A program made the translations under genes and the position numbers. Shown here piece by piece: positions 1-13,300 of a stretch of 64,000 bases of DNA. Each line of letters starts with the position of its first letter. Within the stretch, counting starts at the first letter, position 1. The notes under the pieces were generated by a model, which saw only the letters and a program-made list of their open reading frames with translations, was not told the DNA's origin and made no database searches. The stretch is from contig NC_092463.1 of assembly GCF_047495875.1 (NCBI RefSeq), positions 11,728,622 through 11,792,621 of the forward strand. Reading direction: 5' to 3'. The DNA is from Pithys albifrons albifrons. Lineage: Eukaryota; Chordata; Aves; Passeriformes; Thamnophilidae.

Positions 1-3000
1 AGGCTGACCTCCTAGTGGTTTAGACAACAATCTGAGCCTATAGAATTTACAAAAGCTTAAGTGGTAAAGCTTTCTTAATATGCATGTAAGAGGAGGAAAA
101 AATATCTGGAAGTAACTTACTTCAGAAATTAAATCATCAATTACTTAATAAAAAACTATAACCCCCTGCAAATATCCTTCCTTTCTCTCAGCATTAAACT
201 CAGGTCATTTTTTTGTTTAGGATTTTTAGAGACTGGATCAGTATGTTGGTCTAGATTCCAACTCCATGAGAGCTGAAGGGAAAATGTATTATTGCAGCTG
301 TCAAGTGCACAAGCAATGAACCTGCAACTCATAATATATCACAACACACTCACACAGTGGGGTACGCAGCACCCCCCCCTCAGATTGAAGCTCTAGAGTT
401 TTTCCCAGGGTATGGTGTATTTGGGTTCATTGAGGTAACCCAGAATCAAGCACTGAAGTGAAGGTGGCCCATCAACATCACCGGAAATAAATGCCATCAA
501 GCACACAACAAACTAAACCACAGATATGTGAAATTGTTTGCTAATTTACAATGAAAAAGTTATCCATAATGTAACAATGAATTCAAGCTTCCTGCACAAA
601 GCTGAAGTGAGCAGTTGCAATGAACACAAACTTCACCAGTGCATCAGTGCTCAGGTACATATGAGCTTAGATACCGTATTTTTCAATTATAGTTATAAAA
701 TATTAAAATAGAACAACTGTGCTGTTTATCTCATATTGAACATATTTTTAAATTTTTAAACCATTTTAATCTATCCTAAATTGCAAACTGCTTTCCAAGG
801 AAATCAAAAATTAAGAAATTGCTAAGTTGCTGAAGGCTGAAGTGCCCTTTGCCATTTATATTTGATATAATCAAGGTATTAATCTGCAAGCTTTCAGATC
901 ACAATAAAACAAAACACACTGCAAGTCCAGTACGTAATTTTTCCCAATAAACAGAGCAAAAAAATCAACTTTCTGCAACTAAAGTACCTGTTCTACAACT
1001 GTTAGCTAACAAAGGGAACTGGGTAAGCAGAAATCAACATTTCACAAGTTCTCTGGCACAGAATTTCTTTTATTTTCATGAAAATAGACAAGATCTTTTC
1101 GAGGTGTTTGACACCATTCTGAATGCTCTTCTCCAAAGACATTTCTGGGTTACCTGTGGGCAGACAAGTCACCTTTTCTATCCAAATGAAACCAGACTGC
1201 AATGCACTGTGCTGCAGGGAGCTTCACTAGCTTGTAGTTTTGCTAATATATGGATCTTGATGTTCCACAACTCAGTTGCATCAGACACTTCTATGTTCGG
1301 CTCTGTTCTTAGAGCCTCTTAATTCATAATTATTTTCTTTTCGTTCTGCATTATCTGAGCTATCCTGCTCCTCTATTTCCTGACTAATCTGAGGGTGCAC
1401 AACACTAATCCTAAACTGCTCCAATGAACACAAACCAAACCACACTAGTACCAGGCACCAGGGCAAATACGCTGCTATTTCCGCAAGCTTATCATCAGCA
1501 CTTCTGTGCAACACCCCAAAGAGAGTTTGCAGCACGCCTGATGACCAAAAAAGTGTTTCCTAAATAAGAAATCTTCATGAAAACCCACTTTGGCAGCTCC
1601 TCCTTTCCCTTCCCACTATTTCAAGTGATCTGCTGACCTCATCTCCAGCCCTATGGCACAAAAGATATGTGGTTATCTCAGCAATGCTGTGGGTCATTTA
1701 GAACTTAGCAGTTAAAAGCTTACACATGTCTAATATGGACCTTAAAGCATGCAAAGGCAACACAATTCTGTATGTTGAGCTTAAAATACAGTCTATTGTA
1801 AAGTACATCACAGCACACAGGAGCCAACACAGCAATTGTAAGAAAATACACATCTCTTGGTGTACTATGGACAAAAGAAAGGTTTCCCAGGTGCTGTAAC
1901 TGTAGAAATTCAGCCACTTCTTACAAGTAACAGGAGTTTGAAGGCTGTTTAACACAGCTAACCCGAAGGAACACTATTTTCTTCCCAGCACTCCATAGAA
2001 GTGAAACCCACCTCAATAATCTCAGCCCTTTAAATTACAGCCTGCAAGTCCAATTTAAGTCCAGACACAGGCAATAAACAACACACTTAAAGCTGCCCAA
2101 AAAGAAGTTTGTCAGGTTCACCTGACCCACTAAATGCCTTTCAAGACAAGTATCTTTGTGCATGTTAGAGGAACAGCTTCACTAGCCAACAGTACTCTCA
2201 GCAACACTAACAGGTTGCCACTAATCAGGAGTAAGCACAGCGAGCACAGCAATTATGGAGACACCTGCTATGATCCACGAGACTGGACAGAGAGTACCAG
2301 ACAAAGTTATTAAGACCTTTGCTAAGAAAGGTTGCAATCACTACCCATCACTAGATCAGCAAGTGCACCAGTGTTCCATAAGAAAGAGAGACCCTCAACA
2401 AGCTGGGGATGTACATTCAGCACCAGGCATCCACCACAGAGCAGCTCCAGAACTTCTCTTTCCCTTCACATGAGGGTGGGGGAAGAACTTGCAGACTGAA
2501 AGGCAAATATAATGCACAACAACACTGCTACCATCCTTCACATCTACCTATGCTGTGTCAAAAATGCCAGAACGCTCTCAGAAAATACTTTATACAGTTC
2601 TTAAGAATTTTTTTCTTCTCCTCCCTCCAAGCCCAAGCAGGCATTCTCTGCCCTTCATTGGCCTGCTAGTTCAAACTGCAAGAAAACCAAGGTGGAAACA
2701 GATCTAAAACCTCACCTCCCCCACTGTAAAATGGATTACTTTCTCCCTCTCCCATCTGCACTCATTTTTCCCATTTCCAACTCAGTGTCCACTCTGCTTC
2801 TAGTTGCATGCTCAGTTCTAGTCTCCCTGAGCTGCAGGCCCAGGCACTACCAGAATCACTTAATTTAAAATAGTACAAAGAAACTAAAGGTTTTCTTTGT
2901 GGCTGAGTCTTTGAACAAAAGGTTACTCCAGTCAAGGTGGCTGCATGCCTCATTTCTTACAAAAATATCACTTTAATTCAGTGTCATTTGTTCATGTCAC

Positions 3001-4200
3001 TCATACCCTGGATGAAGCTACTATGTCAGTTTAAAAGACAGAACACATTATTCATAATCTGTGGTGCTAAATATTCTTATCAGCAACCTTAATAAATAGA
3101 TTGAAATTAACTAATTAAATAAGCAGCAGTTGAGTCTTGAAAAACTTCAACAGCATCTTGTATATAGGCTCCTATACTGACATAATGGACAGTATTTCAG
3201 ATTATTTTTGTAAAAACAGTATCTGTGTGAAGAGAAGAATCTTACAAACTCAATCTGTATGAAAATCAGTGTAATTCAGATGGGCTGAGAAGCTGAGTTT
3301 ATTTTCACAAAACACTAATGCATCATATAAGGAAACAGTGACTGAAGGAGAGAAGTCTTACCCCCAACATTTCCACATTACCTACTCCAGTACTACTCAA
3401 CATTTCAGTGATCCCTGAGGCTTTCACTGCCAGCTTTGAACACTGGAAAGCAGTACACACTGTTTTCAAAACAGCTTTTTGTTTTCTCTAAATAAACCTT
3501 CAGAGCAAATCTAGCTCATAACCTACAGATCAGTAGAACTCACCCCACCTGGAAAACTCTACCCTAACACTACCACAAGCTACCATCACACACTATGCAA
3601 ATATGTATCTACACAACAGGCAATAGCTAAAATAAAGATGATAAAAGATGTGTAAGTAAGAGAAGATGCACCAATTATCATCATCTTTTTGTCACAGACA
3701 GCAGTAAACAGAATTCTGAGAGGTCACAAAGCCTTAAATTTGACAAAGGAAAAATTCATGTTCACTAAAAAAAGATGCCACTCTGCTCGACCCACGCTCA
3801 GGAACATCACCCACAAAGAGTGACAGACCAGGTCTTCTGAGAATGCCCAGAGAAATTTTAGCACAAACAAAGCTAGGTTTGAGCACACTGCACTAAGGAC
3901 AGATGCCTAATATTTTGCACAGAAGTCAAAATATTCTGCTTTTACACAAGATGAGCTAATATGCTGTCACACAGACATTGCTTATAGTGATTGCCAAGAA
4001 AGCAACACACTGGAGGTTCTTCAATATGCATCAAAATAAAACAAAAAAAAACCCAGTGCAAGTATGTGCAGTTTGCATAAGAGCATCCTCAGTATATTAT
4101 TATGCTGTGCAGATACAAGAAGTACCATAGTGGAAAAGCTTCTCTGTCTCGTGCCCAAGTTTTTTCCCCACCAGAGTAATTCTGCTTTAGAAAGACATAC
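1..4200 (-). other. PPP2R5D: PPP2R5D intron 3 (partial)
   Basis: It begins with the donor GTATGT at 4200 and runs off the left edge. I found no B56 core exon here on the minus strand; the conserved segment starting with an EKLFIQKLRQC-like motif is absent. The stretch is ordinary AT-rich intron without a recognisable repeat family or RNA gene. Short ORFs on both strands show no splice context or recognisable motif. Confidence 0.8.
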
Positions 4201-4360
4201 CTTTTAAAGCTGGCAGTTTTTGAAGCTCCCTGTTATTGCTAACATTAAACCTTGAAGAACTCTGCCGCTTTTCCTTCTTCACTACTGTCTGTGGTGCTGG
4301 TACTTTGATTTTAGATAGCTGTGCTGGGGGAGGAGTGCTATTTGATTTTTTGTTTGACAC
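4201..4360 (-). CDS. PPP2R5D: PPP2R5D coding exon 3
   Basis: 160 nt: 53 codons plus one base. The acceptor is a T-rich tract ending TTAACAG and the donor is AAAAG|GTATGT. The peptide begins [19 protein letters not shown] and ends [12 protein letters not shown]. The leftover G at the 3' end fits the Asp codon that continues LPALKD in B56 proteins. RQSSSRF contains the serine cluster that precedes the conserved core. This exon is the main reason for choosing delta over gamma, which has KRQNSSRF and LPSLK at the matching places. Confidence 0.9.
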
Positions 4361-7300
4361 CTGTTAAAAAAGAAAGTAAGGCAGTTACTTGCAGATGAAC
4401 TTAAGAGAGAAAAATCTTATAAAAGGTGATTTTTTTTGTTACAGAAATGACTGAAGCAAAATAAGCTCTTAAATGAATTTCTGTATTCATCATCTTCTGA
4501 ATGTACAGCCACCTATTCTTCTGCTTATCTTTTCAGTGTTTGTTGCTGTACCACAGCCCTCACACAGATAGGAACAGATCACCTTGGCAAGCACCAGCCC
4601 ATTTATTTGAAGTTACCAGCCAACCAAAAAGAAATTTTCAAATAATGTAGTTCCTTGGCTATTCTCACCTTTCCCCCTGTGAAAGTCCAGGTCTCCAAGG
4701 TATCTCACTTCAGCTTCAAAGGGTTCACAGGAACTTGTCTATTTACAGCAGCTGAACCTTTCACTGCCTGTTTGTCCTGTGCCCTGTCAGAGTCCTAAGC
4801 TTGGCTGGGCATTCAGGCTTTGATATAAAGTTAAAGGAGTGAGCCTTACTACTGTAGCAGCTTCAACAGCTTCTAAAACGTGCATGAAGCTTTGAAGCAG
4901 ATTACTGCCTACTCAGAGCAAGTTGCTTTTTCTGTAATAATCCTTATCAGACTGTCACTGTTCCTCTGTATGAAGTTTACAACACAAACCCAGAAAAATG
5001 GTTCCCACTACAGGTTTCCAGTTCACTGTTATTTCCCAGACTACATTTGACGGTGCTCTCTCTCAAGCTGAATAAAATGCATCATTAACAAAAGCCTGTC
5101 AGAACTTGTGATGCTGCCTTTTTCTCATTCCTTTTTTTGAAGGAGGAAAAGCAGGTTTAAAGTAGGCAATAGTTAACTTTTAAAATACAAATAATGTCAT
5201 TACATTCTTTATAAGAACGATAAAACATCTAGGAGTGATCTAACCTAAAAATACAGAAACAGCTGATCAGGACATCTTACTGCAATGCTGTAATTCATTT
5301 TGCAGACCCTTAATTTAAATCTCTCAAATTTGCAAACTAGAAGCACACACATCTTAAAATGCACCTTGGCACTTTTTTTTTTACAGGAAAGACCATATTT
5401 CTTCTCAGAAAGTGCCCAAAAGAAATATGGGGGAAAATCAGATGGGAATGGAATTCATGATGGAAATCAAGTTGTAATGCTGGTACTTGGACAGTTTGAA
5501 TTGACAGAATTAGAATTTTGTTAAGTGTAACAGGTATAAAGCAGTGCTTCACTCCTGCATGAAATAACACCAGTGGTGTTTTCATAGGGCTATTGCTAAA
5601 ACAAGAGAAACCCTAACCAATTGTCTTTGTGTTCTAGAAACTATTTCCAGAAAAGCTTAGTCATCAACAATTTGCATAGTCTGAGAGTGTTCACATTCAG
5701 CTCACATGGAAACGTTACCACAGATAAATTTATCTACCCTTGGAGTCTCCAAGACAGTAATTTTATTCAAATGTTGTTCTAGTAGCATAACTGGGAAAGA
5801 ATACAGCTTCCAAAACAGACTAACAATTGTATTGTATTATGTTATATACATGGCACTTAAAATATCAGAGAAAGCAACTGAAAACAACATTAAGTTTTCA
5901 TTAAACACATCTAAGATGACCCTTTTGCAAATTTAGTATTATAAAAGCAAACTCCCTTACAGCCTTATAGGACAAATAAGGGGAGACATTACACTGAGTA
6001 CTGGAAGTCTCAGTTACCAAAAACACTCTAGAACTTGTTCCAATCAAAATGGCATACATGAGCAAGTTAAAAGCATTTCTGTACAAGTAATACCTGCTAC
6101 ATTGCATTTTCCAGATTTTTTCACTTCTTAACCCCAAACATTAAATGTTTAAAAGTGATTTGCTGAAATACAAGTGATCTGCAAGGTAATTTCTATCCAT
6201 TAACTGAAATTTTTAAAAAAACATTAAAAATACAAATATTAATAGACTAAGCAGAGAGAAAACCAGCACTAAGAATTAGGAGGTAATGACTTACCAGGTA
6301 TTGAACAGTAAATGCTATTAAGATGCATTCTAAACACTATTACTGCACAGGATTCTGTACTTTCAATATTGTGCTTGAGCCTAATGTGTTTTTCTGAACT
6401 GGCGACCTTCCACTGCCACCTGCATTTTGTTCATTACTTGGAACAGGAAAAGCCATTTTCCTGTTTCCTCTATTCCCAAACAAATCCTCAATTTCAAATT
6501 AACAGGTGCCTGTATGTGCCTGCACACACACACACGCCCTGGTATCCTAAGGCAGCACACACCTCAGGGAAACAAGTATTCTAAATTGCAGATAAATTCT
6601 AAAATTAGCCAAAAGTGGTTATTTAAGAGGATGGGTAACATTTCTAACTAGAAATGTTGAAAGAAAGCATTTTTTGTTGCTATGGCAACCTCCCATCTAG
6701 AAGTGATGACTCCAGAGTAACTCTCCTGAATCACTGGCCATTTATCCAAGAGATTTCCTCCTCCTTCCTTCCATCAAGCAAGATCATCCCTGCTTTTCAG
6801 TCGTGCCCCAGTCAGACAGAACATACCAGAACGCTGCCAAAACAGTTTCCAAGTCATTATTATTTCAGTGCCACCCAGCCATGACCTCTGCGAGTGGCAC
6901 TTGGTGCTGCCTGAAGAGAACTGGCCTGCAGAGCCTGCAGACAATCAGCCCTTGGATAGAGGGGCACCTGCAGAGAGTGAATTAAGTCAACTTAAGCCAC
7001 ACAGCTCAGTAGTTTTAACCACACCTCTAAAAACGCCAAGTCAGACTAACAATTCTGTGTATTCATCTGCTAAAGACTTCAAGGTAACACGCTTTTCATG
7101 AAGGTACAAGTGCTTGTTAGTTCAGACCAAAGCACCAGGCTCAGCTTCCTCCTCCCAGTAACAAAACAAACTACTTCAGAAACCACAACCCCCACGAATA
7201 AGTAATGGACGCTCTGCTGCATCAGTGAACAATTCAAGGTATTTGACACCAGAACAGTCAAACTACAGATACATTTTTATCAATTCTCTTCCTGTGACTA

Positions 7301-10300
7301 GAATGTAAAATACCTATTCTTCCCCTTGCTCTGGCAAATAGCTCCCTCCTACCCAAATATTTGTACACTGACAGACACATTCAATTCCAAAAGTGCTGAT
7401 AAAACTCTAAAATTGTGTTCCAACTACTCTGAAAAATGTCAGATTGAGAATGTGTTTCTTCAGATCATGATTAAAACACAACCATCCGTTTTTTTGATCA
7501 ATTTATTTTTAAAAATTAGAGCTTTAAATACTTCAATGAACATTAAGACAAGCAGTAACAGTGTGATTCCAACTTTTAAATTCTGTTTTTAACAACTGAA
7601 AGTATATGGTTTATGTTCCTGAGTACCTCTGACTAAGCTTAAATTTAATCCAAGAGAGGGAAAGGCAGGGAGAAGAGCAGGTTTCCTGCCAGGCACAACA
7701 GTTCAAGGTAGATCATCCTTGCACCCCTTCGTCCCTTCAGTGATCCTGCATCAGGCAGGATATGGTACATTTTTGTCTCCACACCACTTTTTTGAGCTAA
7801 GTCAGATCCTTCCCGTGCTGATGTGTACACAGGCAAGGACAGGTCAGAGCACAACACTAAGTTTTCAAGCAGGGGAAAAAAAGATATGAGTAGACCAAGC
7901 ACATCAACAATTAGGGCCAGTTTTTCCTTTCAAATTAAACTGACCATCCTCAAGCATCCCACAAGGCAACTTTTACTTTTGGCCAACTAGCTAAGATATA
8001 AGAGAACATACCAGGACCTGGAAGGAGGGTCCACCCTGCATCCTATGTATGTCAGTAAGTCAGAAGACCCCGTCCTTCCCTTTCTGATCATACCCCAAAA
8101 ATGGTATTCAAGCTACTTTGATAAACAAGTGCAACCAGAAGACCCATGTCTGACCTTACCTTTCAAAGCACACTCACTAATGAAAGAACTAGAACAAAGT
8201 ACACAAAGCCTTCTGCTCCACAAAATCAAAAGCCAAGCCAAGAGCAGGGTCAACTTTCTAAGGATGCAGCAAGCCTGCCTACTGTTTTCTAAGATAAACT
8301 GGTCAGAGCAGAGTGAGGATTTGAAGATGATGGTAAAATCACCTGAATCCATCTGTCATCAGAAGATTTAAAAACACCAGATGGCTTACCAGTGACAATA
8401 TAAACATAAGGCAAGAGAAATTCTCTGCCTGAAGAAGACATGGTGCAAGGCAGCACCCTGTATGGTATTTCTCAACACAGGTCAGTCTAACACTAATCTG
8501 CAAATTTCTTCCCTCTAATGAGTATCAGCACTGAATTCATTAATATCAGTGTGTACACCATACCATGATGGCAGCAGCAAGCCACATACCAGCAAAAACC
8601 CAGAGAAAAAACTCTGGACTATGAAATCTAGAGAGCAGAATCTTGTACCAACTAACATGAGTAAGATTCCCTGTGAAATGCAAGTACAAACAATGAAAAG
8701 CACAGAACACTTCAAAAGAATCACCAGCCTGAATGAGAAACAGAGGGAAAATGCTTATTTTAATGCAGATTTAATCCCTCCATTCTTTTCCTTTTGGTAT
8801 AGTAAGTAGCCTCCATGGACTTATTTTTCATTAAGATAAACAGAGGTCTGATCTACAGCACCCAGAAGAGCATGTTCCTTGCCAAGGCAGCCTCAGAGTG
8901 CTATGAAAGCATTCTGGATTACATCTAAAACATACGGTGAAACTGAAATACTGTATGAGGGCCCAGTATGCAATGAAAATAATTTGGCTAACAGGTTGAG
9001 GCCTAATACATAATCAATGTAATTAGGCTGAAAAGCTGAATTTAATTTAATGTCTTAAGATGAGAACTAAAATCAAAGATCAAGGAGTCAAAATGGGTGG
9101 AGAGCAGTTAAAGAGCCTTCCATGCAGTTTTTTCCCCTCTGCAGTAACTTCAAAGTAGTGTGATAATCTCTGAACACTCCAGGAATCTTGAACACTACCA
9201 TGGAGCTCTCTCCTTTGCAGATCTTCATTTACTTTCTTGGGGGTGGGAACAAGGACAGATCATATCTGGCATATGGCCCAGCTACCATCAGCCTGATGAA
9301 TATATCCCTGTATCCCTGCAGGAGATGGGCTGGAGGTGTCAGATCAGCAGCTGGGACCAAGGCAAGTTATTCAAGACAGCACACCTCCAGAGTAGCACTA
9401 TTTGTCAGCGGATCTCAATGCTGTGTTGTTAACAGCAGCAGTTCAACACGCCTTCCAAGAGGCCAACATCAGAATAAACTCTTGTTTATTATGATTATTA
9501 TTGATAGTAAGGATATCCAGACATTCTGCAGTAATTCTAGTTCATGCAAGTGCCCAATCACTGGTAAGGAGTTTGTTATGGAGCAACTAGCTGTGATCTT
9601 TAGCACTGGTATTTTCAGTCTACTCAGTGTAAACTACACTTAAGTTTGATATGAGTCAGCTGGACATCTAAAAAGCAACACTGATCCACAAACAAAATAG
9701 TTAAAAACAGCATGGAAATTACATATTTGTTGGGTACCATTTTGGACAGCAAATGTTTCTGAGGTCCTTTGTTGATGATTCTTGCTACTATGCCATTCTT
9801 GTTCACTAGTTTTACCATCAAAAAACTGTTTGGACAGACATCTCAGGGAGGAGTCTCTGGAGATGCAGCTTATGGTGCTGAAGATGTTGGTTGGTTTCAC
9901 ACAGGTGGCAATTTATATGTTTATTGTTTTTCCTCAACAAAACAATTTGTCAGAAGGATACCTGCACTGGCCTGCTAGAATGATCTTTGCAGCTGACCTT
10001 GTAACAAATATCCTTATTATTGTTAAAGACTGCTCAGCAACTGAGATATGCTGAGACTACTGCTGGACTACCCAGTGTAACTTCTCATGTTTTTATTATA
10101 GCAAGAGCTGCATCCTAAAGCTTTGAGGATCCATGTTTTTATAATGATAAGCAAAAATATCAACTTTTAATAGAGTGGTGATGACGACAAAGTTTATGTA
10201 TTTTAGCACACAGTAATCAGCACTCACTGATTTATGTTGTAGTACTTGTTTAGCAACTGTGATTTTGCATTTACGTATAGCACTGCTACTGCTGGCTATT

Positions 10301-13300
10301 GATGTCTAACTACAGGGTTCCATCAGTGTTTTGTCACAGACAGCATTCAGCATGTGGAATTGCATCAGGGACTGGGATGTACTCTATGAGTAGTGAAGGA
10401 CACCCAGCCCTCTGCACTGTGGAGGGGGGCCCACAGCAAACTTTACAGTCACAAACCACTTTAGAAGAGGGATCTACAACGTGCTGAAACTCTTCTGCCT
10501 TTCTTGCTGCTGTTTATTTTTCATAACACAAAGCATTGCTTGTATTTCCTGTTAGTTGCTTATACACAAGGCTCCAATTTTATCTTCTAAAAAATTGTAT
10601 CATCACAGCTTTGTGTAACAGACTTGACTTGCAACACACCAAACCAGTCCAATGTCTCAGCTCGGTGTACTGCAGCCTTGACATATAAATACACTAAAAT
10701 TTTACTTTCACAACTAAGTATCAGTAGCATAAACCTTGTTTTCTATTTGTTTCTTGCAATTTTAATTTTATTTTAACTAGTTTACTCCAGGAACAAGCCA
10801 ATCTTTGACTCCTTTCAGTCAGAGATCAGAACTCCAGCCCGAGGCTGCAGAGTCCTGGCAAAGATAAGAGAGGATCCAGGCTCAGACTGTCAGAGGATTC
10901 TTGCTGCTTTGCGCTTGCTGAAACACCACCATCAGTGAGCAGCTGGTACTTCACAAACACCGGCAGCAAAGCAACATTTGTTTCCTAATGTATCTTCTAT
11001 AACGAAACTTCAAAGGTACAAATGGCTTTAGGAAAGAAAAAATTTTTACTTGCAACCACGAGTTACCTAATTAAATGTGACTGAAACCAGATAATGTCCT
11101 AAGTATTAATTCAAAACCTTTATACGTGGATGAAGAATCTGACTAAATGAAGGCCTGGCTTAAATTACTTTACTTCTTGATTTTCATTTTTAATTTCTCC
11201 CTGAGACACCCTTTTACTTTCAAAAAACAACCAAACAAAAACTACCTTTATGCTTCTTTATATACACACACACATATATAAGGTTCCCACATTTGAAGGA
11301 AAAGATGCACTAACTCATTCGCTTAGTCACCAACTCCTATACCCCACTGTAAATGTTAATTATATAAAGCTACTGATGAGCTAAGGCGACTGCATGTGTG
11401 GCTTTACCACTGATGTCTATTCTTGTGCTCCCTGATCCATTCATAGAAGTTTCTCACTTCACACACTCATACTGAAATATTTTTTTACTTTGTCTTCAAC
11501 CCACCAATTTGGTATTTGTATTAGATACTATTTGAAAGACTTACAGCCCAAGACAAGTAACCTGATCTAGTGGAAGAGGGTAGGAGGGTTGCAACTAGAT
11601 GATCTTTATGGTCTCTTCCAACCCAGACCATTCTGATTCCATGAATAACAACCCTAACCACTTCTACAGAAGTGTTACACCAAATCATTTTATCTTTGGC
11701 CTACATCATGCCTTTATTTTACATATCACTGCAAAAACTTACTTGTCAGTATTTCAGACTGCTAAATTGAGCAGTGAAGAGGAAGGATAGGAAAGTCAGC
11801 ATAAAAGTGTAGCAAATTATAATATTTGGCAGTCATTTCATCTTTTAAGAAGTATATTCAGGAATAGGCCAAGATTTTTCCCTAGGTTTTTTATTTTTTC
11901 CAATGGCCCTGAAAGTCTGTTGCGGGGGAACGACACATAGACAAAAAACCCCAAACCCATCATCCCACTTCTAGAATCAAACATTTATTCTGGTTTCAAA
12001 TGAAATTGAGGGGAGAAAAATGCATCCAAGATACAACATCTTTAACGTCTGTGAACATACGGGTGGATTCAATGGTCACCTGGTTTTTCTCACTGTTTGA
12101 ACCCTCTATGTGATAACTACATTAATAATTCTCTATTACTAAACATGCATTAATGTACACCTCAGTCTTCTCTAAGTTTAAGGAGTGGTAGGTCAACTCT
12201 TATGAAAATACTTAAGAAAATTTGAAACAAAGAAAGAAAAGGATGCTTTCAGTTTACAAAATGCTGGTATCTATTTTAAAAAGTCACTTTGCTGCTTTTG
12301 ATTAGAACAGCCTTTGCCTTCATTGCTGTGCTTCCATTCGGGAAGGATTCAGAGCATTTGAAAGCATGATTAGGAAGCAGAGAATAGCAAGGACTAAAAC
12401 AAACCACACACAATCCTCACACCTCATATGTTACACAAGTAGTTGCCAGTCTTTTGTAAGAAGTAGAAGGGCATAGGATCCTGTTTTCAGAAGCATCTCA
12501 TTTTAGGTAACAAAATACTTGTAACAACAGTGTTTGGTACACTTTAATAATTCCATTACTTTTAAAAGCATAATATTACATAACAAGCACTGTTGAGATA
12601 CCCTCCTCCACTATTCAGTATTGAGGCGCATTTGCTCTGAATGCAGTTCCAGTTCCCAAAAACAAAAAGGGAACATGTAAATAAAAACTGGAAATAGGAA
12701 ATTACAGGAGTTAACGACAAACAAAAAGTTGCATAGATGCTTTAGGAGTAACACATAGTGCATCTTTCTAGTCAGCAATTAGCACCTCTGTGAATATTAA
12801 GGGTGTATTCACTGGCTATGCTTAAGTATTTTTAATGGTTATATCAACTCATTAAAATAATCTCTCCAGGAAAGAAAATCAGAACTGCAAGCCATGACCA
12901 AAAATTAGTTTTCAAAATAATTTTTTCAAGAAGTTGGCACATCAGTTTGAAACCAAGCAAACCCATGCCAAAGCCCACAGACTTTATTTCATATCAGCTA
13001 TGTAACTGACACAAGAGAAAATCCATTCCGACTTTATATGCAGTTTTGGTTTCAAGTCCTGTTCTGCTAATGTTAGAGGTAAAATCCCAAACTAAAATAT
13101 CTAGAAAGCTTCATACAACAGAAGGTCTAGTGCAGTCTGTTTATAGTCCTTCTGTGATTCAAACTGGAGAGGACTACTTGTTCGAAATTTCAATTTTATT
13201 TCATAATATGAGTATCTCTTCTTTCAAATGAAAGAGCATCAATTTTCAAATCCACTTATCTACTGCATGGGACTGACTCATGAAGACACTGGCTACTCTG

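Noticed and set aside
9188..9643. Plus-strand ORF of 151 codons
   Set aside because: Antisense inside intron 2, with no splice signals, no recognisable motif and overlapping alternative frames.
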